This document shows positions 35,880 through 47,772 of a DNA stretch of 64,000 bases, in pieces; position 1 is the first letter of the stretch; the number at the start of each line of letters is the position of its first letter. The notes beneath the pieces were generated by a model. It worked only from the letters and a program-made list of their open reading frames with translations. It was not told the origin of the DNA and did not search any database. The DNA is taken from positions 16,176,017 through 16,240,016 of the forward strand of contig NC_065919.1 in NCBI RefSeq assembly GCF_024586455.1, written 5' to 3'. Source of the DNA: Bactrocera neohumeralis (Eukaryota > Arthropoda > Insecta > Diptera > Tephritidae). Both the position numbers and the translations under genes were made by a program.

Positions 35880-36610
35880 AATAAAGCAAAAACCGTTTGG
35901 GTTATCAATGAACTTCTTTATATCTGTGAAATAACATTTGATGCCATTATGTATGGAACTCGATTTGTTTTCCATGCTCATCACGGTCAAGCTTGTAGAA
36001 ATCCACTCGCTGAATACGATTTTCGACGGTTTTCAAGCATAAATCGCCGATACTTTTGCGATTTCTCGTACAATATTCATACTAAGTTCGTCAATGGTCG
36101 CTTGCATAGACCATAGACTTGATCATCACTGAAGAAGTACGGTCCGATGACACCAAACCGTACTTTTTTCGGGATGCAATGGTGACTCATGGAGCACGTG
36201 TGGATTGCTACCTGACCAATAACGCATATTTTACTTATTGACGAGCCATTCAGCTAAAAATGAGCCTCATCGCTAAAGATGATTTTTCGATGAAAATTCT
36301 CAGCCCAATTCACGAACCTACGACAATTCTAACGCTCAAGCGGCTTGATCTCTACCGTCAATTTGAGCTTGTAAGGAAGTAGGCCAAGATCTTTTCGCAA
36401 AATTCGCCACAACGACGTCACAGAGATGCCCAACGCTTGACAACAACGTGTGGAGACTGATTTGGGTCTTCCTCAATTGATGTGTGATCCCGCTAGGGCA
36501 TCAGTATACTCAACACTAAGGGCACTTTTTTGGCGTCGTTTTCTGCCCCTACCGCTCTACTTTTCTAGCGTTCCTACAACAACCGATATAAGAATTTTTA
36601 TCGGCTAGTT
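35880..36610 (-). pseudogene. DD41D-type transposase with internal deletion, - strand
   Basis: Reading leftward from about 36600, fragments show RPKSVSTRCCQALGIS, SLWRILRKDLGLLPYKLKL, EIKPLER and NCRRFVNWAENFHRK. IIFSDEAHF follows, with the first catalytic Asp (near 36270-36290). SPHHCIPKK-like lead-in and GVIGPYFFSDD (near 36150-36125) come next. It then passes straight to QATIDELSMNIVREIAKVSA, a C-terminal segment, and on to VENRIQRVDFYKL in another frame. The part that should hold the second and third catalytic aspartates is gone. It is thus another member with an excised centre. Confidence 0.75.
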
Positions 36611-37610
36611 GGTTTGCCAGCTACATGCTATAATAATTCGATATCGGCGACTCCACCAAATGATCACCTTCTTAGAGAGAAAATGCGTGTCCAAAATTTC
36701 TAGTTAACGTCTCAAACACTTATTTTATATACAGACAGACAAAAGTAAAAGTCCAAATTGACTCAATTCATCCGCTGATCATTTATACCCACCCTTTAGA
36801 GCGTATTCGACGTTTTTTTCTACCACTACCTATGTTTTCATTGCAACTATCCTATTGGTTATAAAGAAATACAATAAATCATCCAATAAACAATTAAATT
36901 TTTATTCAAAATACCTCATGAAATTTATAAAAAAAAATTTCAAAACCACCGAAATCATATTTTGCCATAAATTCTAGTAAAACCCTTACCCTGTCCTTAA
37001 ACACAATATAAGGTTCACATCACTTGATGTGACGCCATCAAAGTTACTACATTTTTCACTAGCATTACACTGAAAGTAAGGGTCTTGTAAGCCCTAATTA
37101 CCCCCCTATCGAGAAAATCAACAGTGTTGTAGACAAATATTATTGTTTTTACTATTTGCTCTCTACATGTGTGAATGAAGCAATTTTATTATGATGGCGA
37201 GCATGTGTATATACAAGTACACAGATATATGTGTGTGGGTGGTAAAAAAATAGACTTGTATTGCAATCGGTCTTTCAGTCGTCACCAGCATCATTAGCAC
37301 TGACGTCACATACATGGCATCCTGTTTTCCAAATGGAAATTTAGAAAGCTGTTTTATTTCAGAATTTCTCTATTTGCATACACAAATATTTATGTACAAA
37401 TTGTATACATTCATTCCATGAAATTAGAAGGAAATTTATTTCAATACTATGGGTCATTTGTTTTTATTTCGGTTGAAACTGAAGTTTTCTATAAATAATT
37501 ACAAAAAGAAGAATTTGAAAATGAATAACTTAATTAAGTTCTACATTTGTTTGATTTTATAGACAAAATAATATGGTTTTCAAGGAATTTGACAATTTCA
37601 GAGCTCAAAA
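36611..37610. other. Noncoding stretch
   Basis: AT-rich. No supported gene or element was seen. GTGTATATACAAGTACACAG-type simple sequence lies near 37206. Confidence 0.4.
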
Positions 37611-38600
37611 GCTTAAATGAGCTCCACCAAATATCGAACGAAAGTGAGAACATATTGGAGGCCTAAAAATGTGCTTATCGGATTCCCACATATAACTGTA
37701 CCGTTAAAAACTACTTAAAGCACGATAAAGCAATAATTAAATTTTTATGTCACAGTGTGAAATCGGACTACAATCACGCCTACCACCTTATGACCAAAAA
37801 TTCTTTAACTCCAACCAAACTGTTCAAGACCCTAGGTATGTACCGAATATTTGGACCCCAGTACCTATAGTTGACTTTTGATTGAAAATAGCGGTTAATG
37901 TGTGAGTTATATAATTAAAATTCAGGGATAATCCTTCTCTGACAAAGGTATGTCTGTATGTCTAAAATGGGTTGAATCGGGCCAATATACCTAATATAAA
38001 GATTTTCGAACATCCGGATGACTTCGTACCGCATATTTCGCACAATATTTGAGTTAGCTCAATGAAAATTAGAGAGCGTGTTTTACTCATAGCAGTGTAT
38101 CTTTGTGCCTAAAATAGATTAATTTTAGCACAAACTTAACCTATCCCCTCTATAACTAATGTCAGGATTTTCGAGCATCCGGCTGACTTTACTATATATG
38201 AATGGTTCTTTAGTATGTGGCAAGTTAACAGTATGTGGTATTGGGAAAAATAGGTCAAATCGGATCGATATTACCCCAACTTCTATATACTATATATGTG
38301 ACCTGGTCTACGGAAAGGGGGCTTAGGTGTCAAAAAATCAATTTTCACTTTTTCACTGACGAAACGAGTTGTTTATTTTTAACAGCTGTTTCCCAGAAAA
38401 CTAGTTTTCGCACGTTAGCTCCCTTTTCGTAGACCAGGTCACATATAATGATTTTCGTTTTTCTAACAAACCTTATGTCGAATATGTCGGTCAGTGTATG
38501 AGTTATAAGTATAAAATGTTCGGTTATACACGAACTTAGCCATTCCTTAGTAGTTTTAGTTAATTATGTAACGAATTCATGGATTAATGGTGTATATCAT
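37611..38600 (+). repeat. Diverged member of the dispersed noncoding repeat family
   Basis: Blocks with the same wording as 17295-18720 occur in order, though diverged: AACTGTTCAAGACCCTAGG, CGAATATTTGGACCCCAGTA, CCTATAGTTGACTTTTGATT, GGTTGAATCGGGCC, AAGATTTTCGAACATCCGG and TCGAGCATCCGGCTGACTTT. A small MITE (38298-38442) interrupts it. Confidence 0.55.
38298..38442. mobile_element. Small MITE (about 145 bp) nested in the dispersed repeat
   Basis: TATATGTGACCTGGTCTACG (38293-38312) is the perfect inverse of CGTAGACCAGGTCACATATA (38428-38447). The inverted repeat therefore includes the flanking TATAT/ATATA, a likely TA-type target duplication. The interior has an inverted pair of lesser quality (AACAGCTGTTT palindrome near 38380). 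The interrupted repeat reads through on both sides (TATATACTATA left, TATAATGATTTTCG right). There is no coding capacity. Confidence 0.92.
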
Positions 38601-39718
38601 ACTCATAATTCTAAAAATGATTTATGTTGGAGATATTTTTGAGAAAACTATGACAGTTGTTTTTAAATTTTTATAAGTCAAATTAAATTCCTTCAGCATC
38701 ATAATATTGATATCAAATAATAAAAAAACTTTGCTCGCCAATTTTTAATTTTTTTCTTCATTCAAGAAAAAACAGCCCAAATAGAGTTAAGAACAAAAAA
38801 AATAAAGAAATCATGAAACTCCGTAAAACCCAAACATGAACTTTATAATTCAATACTTGTCGCATATTTATTCCCCTCAACTCAAAAAAGCATAAAAAGG
38901 CACTTCCTTTACCCAAACCTTACACTACCCACACAACAACACGTTCGTGGAACACATAAAATGTGAAGTAACTCATTCGCTTTGAGAAGCTAACCCCATA
39001 ATAATCTCAAGCATTCATAAAACTCCAACAATCGACAATAAAAACCAAAATTAACTTAATCCACAAACCAAAAGGACGCAGTCTCATTTGAATATCGCAA
39101 TGTGTTCAGTATGAGATTAACTTGACCCTCTAAGACGGCACGGAAAAGTAAAGATATTTAAATATATGGATTGTAGAAATGTAAAGTGAACACAAATCAA
39201 ATCGCAACAAAATCAAATGGAAAAGTTGTTAAAGCGTATACGGTTTATTAGCTTTCCGCTTTGTGACAAGCAATTTGAAAACGAAATGGATTTGGTTGGA
39301 AAATGCAGGAATGTAGGGTAAGAAAGGGTGTACATATATATGTAATGCATATATACACTTATGTCTTTATATTTATGACCGCTCGCAAACAGTGTTGTTG
39401 TGGTATTGACTTAATAGCTTTTTAAAAAACATTATTACCATATTATAATGCGTATTCCGAAATTCATTGGATTGATGTAGGATACTTATCGGTTGAAGGT
39501 TTCTGCAGAATGTCACAAGTGACACACAATTGTTGCTGAGTATTTACATATAAGTTTATGAAGAAAGGAAGGAAGAGTGATGAATTTTTGTTATTACTAG
39601 TACTCTGTTCAAATAAATGAAAAATAATAGTTATTTTACAGAAAATGATGTGAGAAAAAATGGTTTTCGACTGGTATAGAGACCTAGATGCTCGCCAAAA
39701 AAGACGAGTTTTGAAAAC
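38601..39718. other. AT-rich noncoding stretch
   Basis: Nothing was recognised in it. Short open frames have no known content. Confidence 0.45.
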
Positions 39719-40192
39719 TAACAAACCGTGCACACACCTTTCGTAAGCCCAAATGTTCGGTCAAAATGCGATAAATCAATGTTTTGGAGATATTCAATTC
39801 CATTTCCATGAATTTCAATGATGATTTGGGCTGATTTTTGATGAACTCACGCTCAGTTTCGATGGAATTTCCGGAGATCACGGATTTTTTGGCCCCGGAA
39901 TATCCCCTCACGACCACTTTGAAAACGTTGAAACCACTCGTGTACTCTGCTACGGAATAGGCAATCATCGCCATAAACTTATTTCATCAATTGAAGCGTT
40001 TCGGTAAAAGTTTTGCCAATTTTAAAACAAAATTTAATGTTGGCTCTTTGTTCGAATTTCATTTTCGTACCGATAACACAAACCTACTGACACTTAAAAC
40101 GCAATAACTTCACTTCCAATCAATGAAATGTCATGAAATTGTCACTGGAAAATCGATAAAGATAGCATATTCTAACGCACCAGTCGACATAC
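39719..40192 (-). pseudogene. N-terminal part of a mariner (same family as 22980-23882), interrupted
   Basis: The - strand frame at 39974-39684 shows SVISGNSIETEREFIKNQPK, SSLKFMEMELNISK and LIYRILTEHLGLRKVCARFV. This is almost the wording of the element at 22980-23882, but without its deletion around the HTH (RILTEHLG is intact here). At the left the copy stops abruptly near 39719. At the right, after ACGCACCAGTCGACATA (matching 23803-23819), it is cut by a DD37D element. The missing right terminus resumes at 41469. Confidence 0.85.
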
Positions 40193-41468
40193 AGGGTCCA
40201 GTACTTGAAGTGTAATTAAAAATTACATAAATTCGGTTTGGAAAATTATTTTTATTTATTTTGAAGTAGAAAATGTGGGAAAATAATCATATGTTCAGGA
40301 CCAATTCACTTTTGCTGGATATGACCACCTTTTGCTTTAACTATGGCCTTGAGACGGTCATAAAACGAATCGCAAGCTGCACGAATGTGACTAGCCGGTA
40401 TTTTGGCCCACTCAAGGACAATGGCTTTCTTCAGCATCTCGAGACTGGTGTATTTTTTACTTCGGACCTTGCTCTCCATATTGGCCCAGAGGGAATAATT
40501 CACTGCATTCGCATCTGGTGAACTCGATAGCCATTGTGTGGTCGTAATGAAGTTCGGAACGTTGTTTTTCAGCCATTCTTGGTTCACTCGCGCTTTGTGA
40601 GACGGTGCTGAGTCTTGTTGAAACGTCCATGGCTTGCGGCCGAAATGTTTGTTTGCCCACAGCTTCAAAGCAGCCTCCAGAACACTTTCCCGATAATATG
40701 TCGCATTTACTTTGACGCCAGGCTCGATGTAAACAATTGGAGAGCGCCCATCTGCGGTGACAGCGGCCCAAACCATGGCGGCTGCTGTCTTCTGTTGGCC
40801 AACCGATGACTTAGATTTTCGTATGAACGGTCGGTCAAATAAACCCTATCGTTTTGAGAGTTTACGAATGGCTCAATTGGAAAAATTTTTTCGTCAGAAA
40901 ACTCAATGTTCAGAATTTGACCGCTTTCGGCCAAGCGAAGCAACTGCTTCGCTCTTTCAAGTCTTACTTGTTGCTGCTTCGGTGTGAGATCATAGGCCTT
41001 TTGGAACTTGTAAGGCTTGACCTTGAGCTCATTTTTCAATATGCGTCGGATGCTGCGGTCGGATATTTTCAGTTCTTTAGCCATTTGATTAGCACTTTGT
41101 CGTGGATTGCCTACACTCAAGTCGGTTCTACACTTTGGCAAGACCATCTCCTGACGTTGGCAGCCTTTTGATGACCATGTCATCATTGTAACGAGTGATG
41201 GTGCGATAAACAAAAACTTTATTCACATTAAGGTGTTTGAGCTCACGAACAATTGCTGGCTGTGATTTTCCAGCTAAATATAAAGCAATCACACTATTAC
41301 GTTTGAATTCTATCGCTGATCACTTTTTTTTGCGTTCACTTTTGGCAAAACGCTTTTGTAGACTTGTGAACAATACTCCGAACTGTCATTCAGCAATTTT
41401 ATAAACAGCTGATTCTAATGCGACAGCTGCGCGAACGGTCTAAAGTTGGTTACACTTCGAGTGCCGGA
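40193..41468 (-). pseudogene. DD37D (maT-like) Tc1/mariner element inserted in a mariner, inactive
   Basis: The transposase is on the - strand in at least three frames from about 41330 to 40306. Near 41300-41170 it reads SAIEFKRNSVIALYLAGKSQ and RELKHLNVNKVFVYRTITRY. From 41213 come NPRQSANQMAKELKISDRS and IRRILKNELKVKPY. FSDEKIF carries the first Asp (40893-40895). From 40776 come MVWAAVTADGRSPIVYIEPG and TFQQDSAPSHKA with the second Asp (40612-40614). The third site, 37 residues on, reads SPDANAVNYSLW with Asn (40498-40500) where Asp is expected. A frameshift lies near 40770-40800. The imperfect ends share ACTTGAAGTGTAA (left) and, inverted, TTACACTTCGAGT (right). Confidence 0.88.
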
Positions 41469-41537
41469 TATATATAGACGGCGCCACATTGGGGCGCTAG
41501 ATTCAAAAAGTCCTGTTTATTTTGGAAAGCACCTTGT
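41469..41537 (-). mobile_element. Right terminus of the interrupted mariner
   Basis: TAGACGGCGCCACATTGGGG, CGCTAGATTCAAAAAGTCCT and TTATTTTGGAAAGCACCTTG match the right end of the mariner at 23820-23882 almost base for base. This is the continuation of the copy at 39719-40192 across the inserted element. Confidence 0.88.
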
Positions 41538-41817
41538 ACTACACGAAATGTTTTCGAATTCGAATACACACACAAAAATTGAAAGTTACTTAAAATTCGT
41601 TAAAATTACTTCACTGCTGCAAAAAACATAAAAATGTTGATTGAGAACAAAACAAAATTAAGGTCTTCCCTATTAAATGACACAAATTGTTAAAAAATAA
41701 ACATTAGCAATTCACAGACCTCGAAAAAAATTTCGAATTTTGCCTAACTCCTGCTCCTGCAACTTGCCAAGATCAAAGCCCGGGAAACACCTTCAGGTGT
41801 TAACAAAACTTTATTTT
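41538..41817. other. Noncoding spacer
   Basis: Nothing was recognised in it. Confidence 0.45.
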
Positions 41818-42910
41818 AACAAGTAAGGAAGGGCTATTTCCGGGTATAACAGAACATTTCATAATCGTGGCCAAGCTAGTGAAATACCTTAAGGTGCAAA
41901 CCGTCAACCAGAGAAACGGAATCCAAGCAGTTTTATATGTACTCTATATAACTCCAATACTGGCCACCAAATTTGACATAAGGTTCGTTAGAGTAACGCA
42001 AATAATTATATTATAATTAGTATTACTATTGGGAATTTAGGTAATTCGTAGACAATTTTACGTATTTTTGGCATTAAATTACATATACAAGTATATCCAA
42101 TATTATACAATCAGTTAATTTTAACGAAAGTTTAAAGTTCTCATAAAGGCATATAAGAGACAGTATTGACCCGATTTTATTTTATTTTTGCTAATACTAG
42201 TACATGCAATTTAAAGACTTGTGACCAGAATGCTTACAAGGTTTCATCAGAGTTCTCCACATACAATCACCAATCATATGGAGTAAAGTCAGCCGGATGT
42301 TAAAAAATCCGGATATTAGTTGTATGGCGGCTAGGTCAACTTTTCGCCTATTTTTAAGCACAAAGTCACACTGTTATAAGTAAAACCCGCTCTCTCCTTT
42401 TTACTGAGATAACTCACGTTTTGAGCTATATATGCGGTATAAGGTCACCTGAAAGTTCGAAAATCGTTGAGTTAGATATATGGGAGCTAAGGGAAGTATT
42501 TAGCAGATTCAACCCATTGTGGACATATAGACTTACGAATATCAGGAAATGATTCTCTATGCATTTCAAATATATATCTCAAACAGTGGCCGATATTTTC
42601 GATCAAAAGTCAAGTATAGGTCCTGGGGTCCAAATATTCGGCACCCAGGGGCTTGAACAGTTCAATCGCCCCGATTTAAAATTTAATGTGTTTGGCACAT
42701 TTAGTTATTGATTTATCGCACTTTTCAACTTTTTAACAAAATCGTTATATAAGGAGTGGGCGGTTGTCATCTAATTTCACCTATTTTCACACTGTAGTAA
42801 GAAGGACCGAGAAGATTTGCCCTGTGCAAATATAAGACAAATAACTCGAATGGTTTGGAGAATATATACATTAAACCTATGAGGTCGCGTGCCAGGACCA
42901 TTTTTTAAAG
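41818..42910 (+). repeat. Second well-preserved member of the dispersed noncoding repeat family
   Basis: It starts ACAAGTAAGGAAGGGCTATT with CGGGTATAACAGAACATTTC, like 17295. It continues with GCTATATATGCGGTATAAGG, GAAAGTTCGAAAATCGTTGA, GGAGCTAAGGGAAGTATTTA and AGTCAAGTATAGGTCCTGGG. GTCCAAATATTCGGCACCCA with GGGGCTTGAACAGTT follows, and then ACATTAAACCTATGAGGTCG near 42867. It lacks the distal third present in the copy at 17295-18720. There is no coding content. Confidence 0.75.
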
Positions 42911-44119
42911 ATTTTGAAATCACAACTGTCTGTTCTTAATGTGATTCGTTGTTTACAATTTTAAATTATTTTCTGTACTAATCTATATTTGGAATATAGG
43001 TTAGAATTTTTCACTGGATGACACGATCACAAGTGAAGGATTTATTACAATTTTACAACTGAAACTGTTTTGAGCTAATGAAAAGACATTTTATGCAAAC
43101 AGAACAAGCAAGAGCTCAAGAACACTGTTACTTCTTTGTGTAAAAGTACAAAAATATAAATAAATATTATTTGAATGCCCGTGAGTTGATACATAATGGC
43201 ATATTACGCTCTGGTTCCTCAAAGAATACAATGCATACTTTGCTGTCAAACATTTTTCTTTAATTTAAATTTTTTTCAGAAAACATTTGTGACTGCGTAG
43301 TCACTGCGACCCAAAGGATGTTAAATATATTCCGCTTCACAATTTACATGAGAAACAAATGTTCGCAATTTGTACATTTCATGAGGCACTTCACTCCACG
43401 CACTGAAACACATACACAAACAGTTAGTATTGCCAACTATCAACAAGGTTACATGAAGTTTTGCTCTAGAAACATGAAGATTCTTGTAATTTCCTCACAA
43501 TTTCAAATAAATTCATTAATATATGCATAAGTTGATATTTGAAGAAGACAACTTTCACAAGAATATGCATACAGACAAATGTTGCAGTTTCACTGAAAGC
43601 ATGCGAAAGTTGTTGAATAACTTGTAAATTGCTTGGTAAGTTGTACAACCACATTCTCCACCAACTATAACCGACTTTTGCTTCGCTCTGTGTGTGTGTG
43701 CATAGATTGTGACAAACGAAGCTAGGGGATATCCCTGAGATATATAGTATATGTACATATACTTGTATATATGTATATATGTTTTCACTGCGAATGCAAG
43801 CAGTTAAGTTGATTATGGCTCTATAGAGCAACAATGCATGGGCATAGCCGCTATTCATATATGTGTGTATGTGTATGTAGTATGTAAGTAGAATAAGCGC
43901 TATTCACCCACACCATAACAAGTCCTTACATATCAGTAGTCAACTGATAGTTCATCAGTATATCTTTTATTGTTATTATAACGCTATTTATTCACCACTA
44001 ATTAAATTGAATTCAAGTGCTGCACTTCAAAGACTTCGGCCGAAGATGGCGCTGATGGTGTGTAGTCTGATACTGGGTGTTTCATGGAAAACGAATAAGT
44101 TAAGGATGAAAATAATTTT
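42911..44119. other. Noncoding stretch
   Basis: AT-rich, with TACATATACTTG-type runs near 43745-43780. Open frames at 43318-43858 are low-complexity translations without known content. A CTTCGGCCGAAG palindrome lies at 44034-44045. Confidence 0.45.
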
Positions 44120-46250
44120 GAAAAACTTCACATTTTCTTTATAAAAAAAAATATTTTTGATATTAGAAAATACTGCAGCTGATATAGGTTAGGTTTGGTG
44201 TTTTGCGATACCAGATAGAGTTCAGTCCAAGTACAAGAGGAGTAGTCATTCTTTAGGATGCCTGCGCTTGACGCGAATTTTAACAGACTCTGCGGCCTCA
44301 CTATCGATACCGCCTCCAGTGTATCATGGCGTGGGAATCCCAGATCCTTACAGTGTAGTCTTGCCAATGCGAGAAAAGTGCACAAGAGATGCTCCATTTT
44401 TTCCGTGGAGCCCTGCCCTGGACATTTGCTGCAGTCTTCTCGTTCTGTCAGCCCTATCCTGCGTGCGTGTGTCGCCACCAGACAGTGACCAGTTAGTATT
44501 CCCATCATGTTCTTACAATCTTTTCTATCGATTCAATAGGAATTTTTTGTATTTAAGATCTACTATTTTGCACATGACTTTTGTAGTCTTGCACCGAGGT
44601 AACTCGCTCCATCGTGTTTTGATTTTCTTTACAATGCATAGGTTTCCCAATGTTTATCACGTTTTCGGATGTTAACCGTACACCATTCTTGGCAATCTCG
44701 TCGACTACTTCTGGCAACGCTTTTTATTGCTCGCCTCCTTCCCAAGACACTTCTGGCCGATATGCGATACGAGGTTACTGCTTTGATTGCTGTTTGGCTG
44801 TCCACGTAGATGTTGACTCTGGAATTGCCTGCAGGTGCATTAGAGGCCAGTTCCGCTGCTTTCGCAATAGCAAAGACTACTGCTTGAAATACAGTGGTCC
44901 GGGAACTTAAGAGGGTGCCTTATGCCTAACTCTGGATAGTATATTCCCGCACCAACTTCATTGTCTATTTTCGAGCCATCCATACATATGCGCGTACCTT
45001 TACGCCAGCCATCTTTTTCTATGTTTACTTTGAACCTACTTTCCGAGTTGAAAAGTGGGATCATGTGTGGGGGTTTGCCCAGCCGCCATTACCCACCAAA
45101 CTATATGTAAATTCTCTTGCAGCCAGTAGTCGTCCCTCCGAATTTGCTGCGTAGTTTTCAGCCAAGAGGTCTATAGGTGGCAGGTAGAATACCAGTTTAA
45201 GAGTTTGGAGAAAGAGTTTGCAGTTGTTTTTAAAACTCCTGTACGCACTGCGCAGAGAGCCTCGGAAACTTTTCCATTGGCTTCCGGTAGATGGATTTCC
45301 GTACGCCTGCTCACCATACTACTGCAGCGTGGAGCAGAATTGCTCTTACAATAGCTGTGTAATGCCAGTGCATGAGAGAGGGAGGTTGTGCCGAGCATCT
45401 ACACACATATAAAGCATTACTAGCTTTCCTCACTTTTTCTTTAACGTTGTGGTTCCACAGCAGTTTTCTGTCCAAGAGCGAAATTTGTGTACCTTTTATC
45501 GAAGAGAACCTCCATAGAAGAATTTTGTGATTTCTTGTGAAGACAAGCAGATCCATTTTCTCCGAGTTCAACCCCAGCCCCGTGTGTGGTGCGCAATAAA
45601 GTATTAAAAGTGGTGGTCAGAATACTGCTAATGGTCTGTAGACACCTACCCGTTATTAAGATAGCAATATGCACTATACATCTTAGTGGAATTGCCTACC
45701 AAGTTCCTTAGCAGCTTATTCAACACTAATGTCCATAGAAGCTTAGATAGTCCACCTTGCGGACTAAATCTACAGACTTTCTTGGTCATTTTAGCGCCAT
45801 TCCATTCTGCGATCAAAGAGCTTCTGATCCAGCGTTGTATAGCAAGATCAACACCTTTTGACTGGATACTGTTCAGAATAGATTCCGTAGAGACGTTATT
45901 GAACGCTCCAGAAATATCCAGGAATGCTCCAAGTGCGTATTTCTTACATACTGAAAACTGCACGCTGACTAGATCTTCTAATGAGTTGTGGCAGTTGTCC
46001 GTCCACTCTCCGCTAGTTTTGTGAATTAGACCGGGCGAGGTGGGCTTGTGGATAATATTTTTCTAAGTCTCATCACCTCGTGGTTCTTTTCAAATTCACT
46101 ACAAAAGTTTTTCCAGGATTCTCGCTTTGTCCTGCGCACCAACTTTTTGTAGTCTCTTAGAAGATCTTTATTTTCGTTCCAAGAGTCCTCGCTTTCTACT
46201 AGCTTAGCCGAGTTGAAGCATTCCCATACTTTGCCCTTATCCAACTCTTC
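44120..46250 (-). pseudogene. LOA/I-type non-LTR retrotransposon pol remnant, - strand
   Basis: Reading leftward, the order is that of a non-LTR second ORF. From 46244 comes LLRDYKKLVRRTKRESWKNF, with RLRKILSTSPPRPV, the linker before the reverse transcriptase. From 45963 comes YALGAFLDISGAFNNVSTES, holding the first catalytic Asp, with WIRSSL and PQGGLSKLLWTLVLNKLL. The YADD region near 45660 is destroyed: the frames read MHIAI or AYCYL. HNVKEKVRKASNALYVCR and AIVRAILLHAAVVW (45430-45311) are the thumb. An RNase H part with MDGSKIDNEVGAGIYYPELG (45064-44930) follows. MMGILTGHCLVATHARRIGL (44508) and a Cys/His-like CSKCPGQGSTEKMEHLLC end the protein. At least six frameshifts or stops are present. 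Confidence 0.85.
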
Positions 46251-47260
46251 ATGCGAAACGCCTTTAATATGACTTTATTGACCATTTAGAAAGATGACAG
46301 TTGGTAAGGAGCCTAATTTTAAAAATATTCGCACTTTTTGAATTTAATTTCAATTCATAAAAAGTAAAAATTCCAAGCTTCCTCTACTGACACCCTTTTG
46401 ATACCAGCAACATTTCATACACTTTCATAGAATAGCGCAACAGACTGCTCAATTTGTTCTCCAACAACAGCAGCCAACCGTATACATATACATATATTCC
46501 TCAGTGTCACCTCAACAAAATGCTCTTCAAACAAGCTTAACACCCTCTTGAACTCAACTGCACATTTTAGAATTTGTACACAGTTCGCTTAAAGATACCG
46601 TTAGTGAAGCATGCATTTATTCTGCCATGAGGGGTTAGTGAAGTTCTACGCACAATAAAATAGTAATAATCAAGAATTTAAGTTGCTTAAGGTTTCTTCG
46701 CTTTCATAGCTAAGTGTGAACTAATGCACTCTTGAATACATAAACAATTATGTGTTCGTTTATGTATCTGCTATTAAATATATACGAACATCTTTACGTT
46801 CAGTTCTTTAATAATTCTACTATTTACTAGTTTGTTTGCTCCACTTTAAGCTTTATCTTGATCTGTTATTATTCTGCGCTTTGTTTAACTTTCCGCTCGT
46901 TAATTGTCTACGCCTCGAGCACGTCTCGTCTCTATGATGTGCAAAAAGCTGTTTTCCTTCACGCCGATTTAAAAGTAAATCGCAATTGGTTTTCTCGCAT
47001 CGTTTTGCCTCGTTGCGCTCAAGCGGCAAACAAATTTTTCATTTATTTCTTCATACCTAATTTGATCTGGTTTCTGCTTCATTGATATCTTAAGGAAATC
47101 TGAGCTGAGTTCAAAGCGAATTGTTGCGAGCTAAACTTAGCTTTAATTTAATTAAGAGTTTACATTTGATTTCTCTGGTTCAAATAACATAATTTTATTC
47201 ATTACTTTCAATAATTTTGCAGGAAAGTTTTAGGGTCTATAACTACATATGTATATATAT
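46251..47260. other. Noncoding stretch
   Basis: No gene was supported. A somewhat GC-richer patch at 46880-47060 carries an open frame without recognisable domain. Confidence 0.4.
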
Positions 47261-47264
47261 TTTT

Positions 47265-47772
47265 AATTTTGCCTTTGTAGCCCAGTATGAATCAAGCCAA
47301 TTTTTGGCTACCCTGTTTTGATATGAACCGTATTCCACAGGGAGTGTTCTGCATCGACCGGAACAAATTAAATCAGAAGAGGGCAAGATATGTCGTAATT
47401 TAGTTGGCCATTTCCACGTTTAAGATTGTTTTCATCACCAGTCGCAATACAATACTAAAACGAAATCTAATTCAACGTCTCTTGACTTCATATGATATGA
47501 CATATGATAACCAATTTCCTTGTTTTTGCATGTTTGGAAATGGCTGCTTGAGTGATTTTCAAAGATACTGCGAGCTGAGCTCATCTTTTGTTTGAGAAGA
47601 GTTTCAGTTCTTCAACTTTGAACTTTTTTGGCCGCCCAGGATGTGCTTTGTTTTACAATAGAAAATAATCACATTTAAATCTTGCGAGCCACTTTTAGCA
47701 TGTTCTCTCATCTATAGAATGGTCCTCATAAACTTCCACCAAAATAGGAAGACTTTCGGCTGAGATTTTTCT
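47265..47772 (-). pseudogene. Mos1-like mariner transposase with internal deletion, - strand
   Basis: Reading leftward from 47772, ISAESLPILVEVYEDHSIDE followed by RTC (start of the transposase) leads to KWLARFKCDYF, AHPGRPKKFKVEELKLFSNK and SLKITQAAISKHAKT. A frame then holds ATGDEN, the position of the first catalytic motif (near 47430). It passes within a few dozen bases to sequence resembling the far C-terminus: CSGRCRTLPVEYGSY in one frame and KNWLDSYWA in the next (47370-47285). The centre with the second and third aspartates is missing. On its 5' side it is fused directly to the 3' end of a non-LTR fragment (47773-48445). Confidence 0.75.

Noticed and set aside
44258..46024. Several + strand frames of 60-135 codons
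   Set aside because: They are shadows opposite a - strand retrotransposon reverse transcriptase and RNase H region, whose translation shows family motifs while the + strand ones do not.
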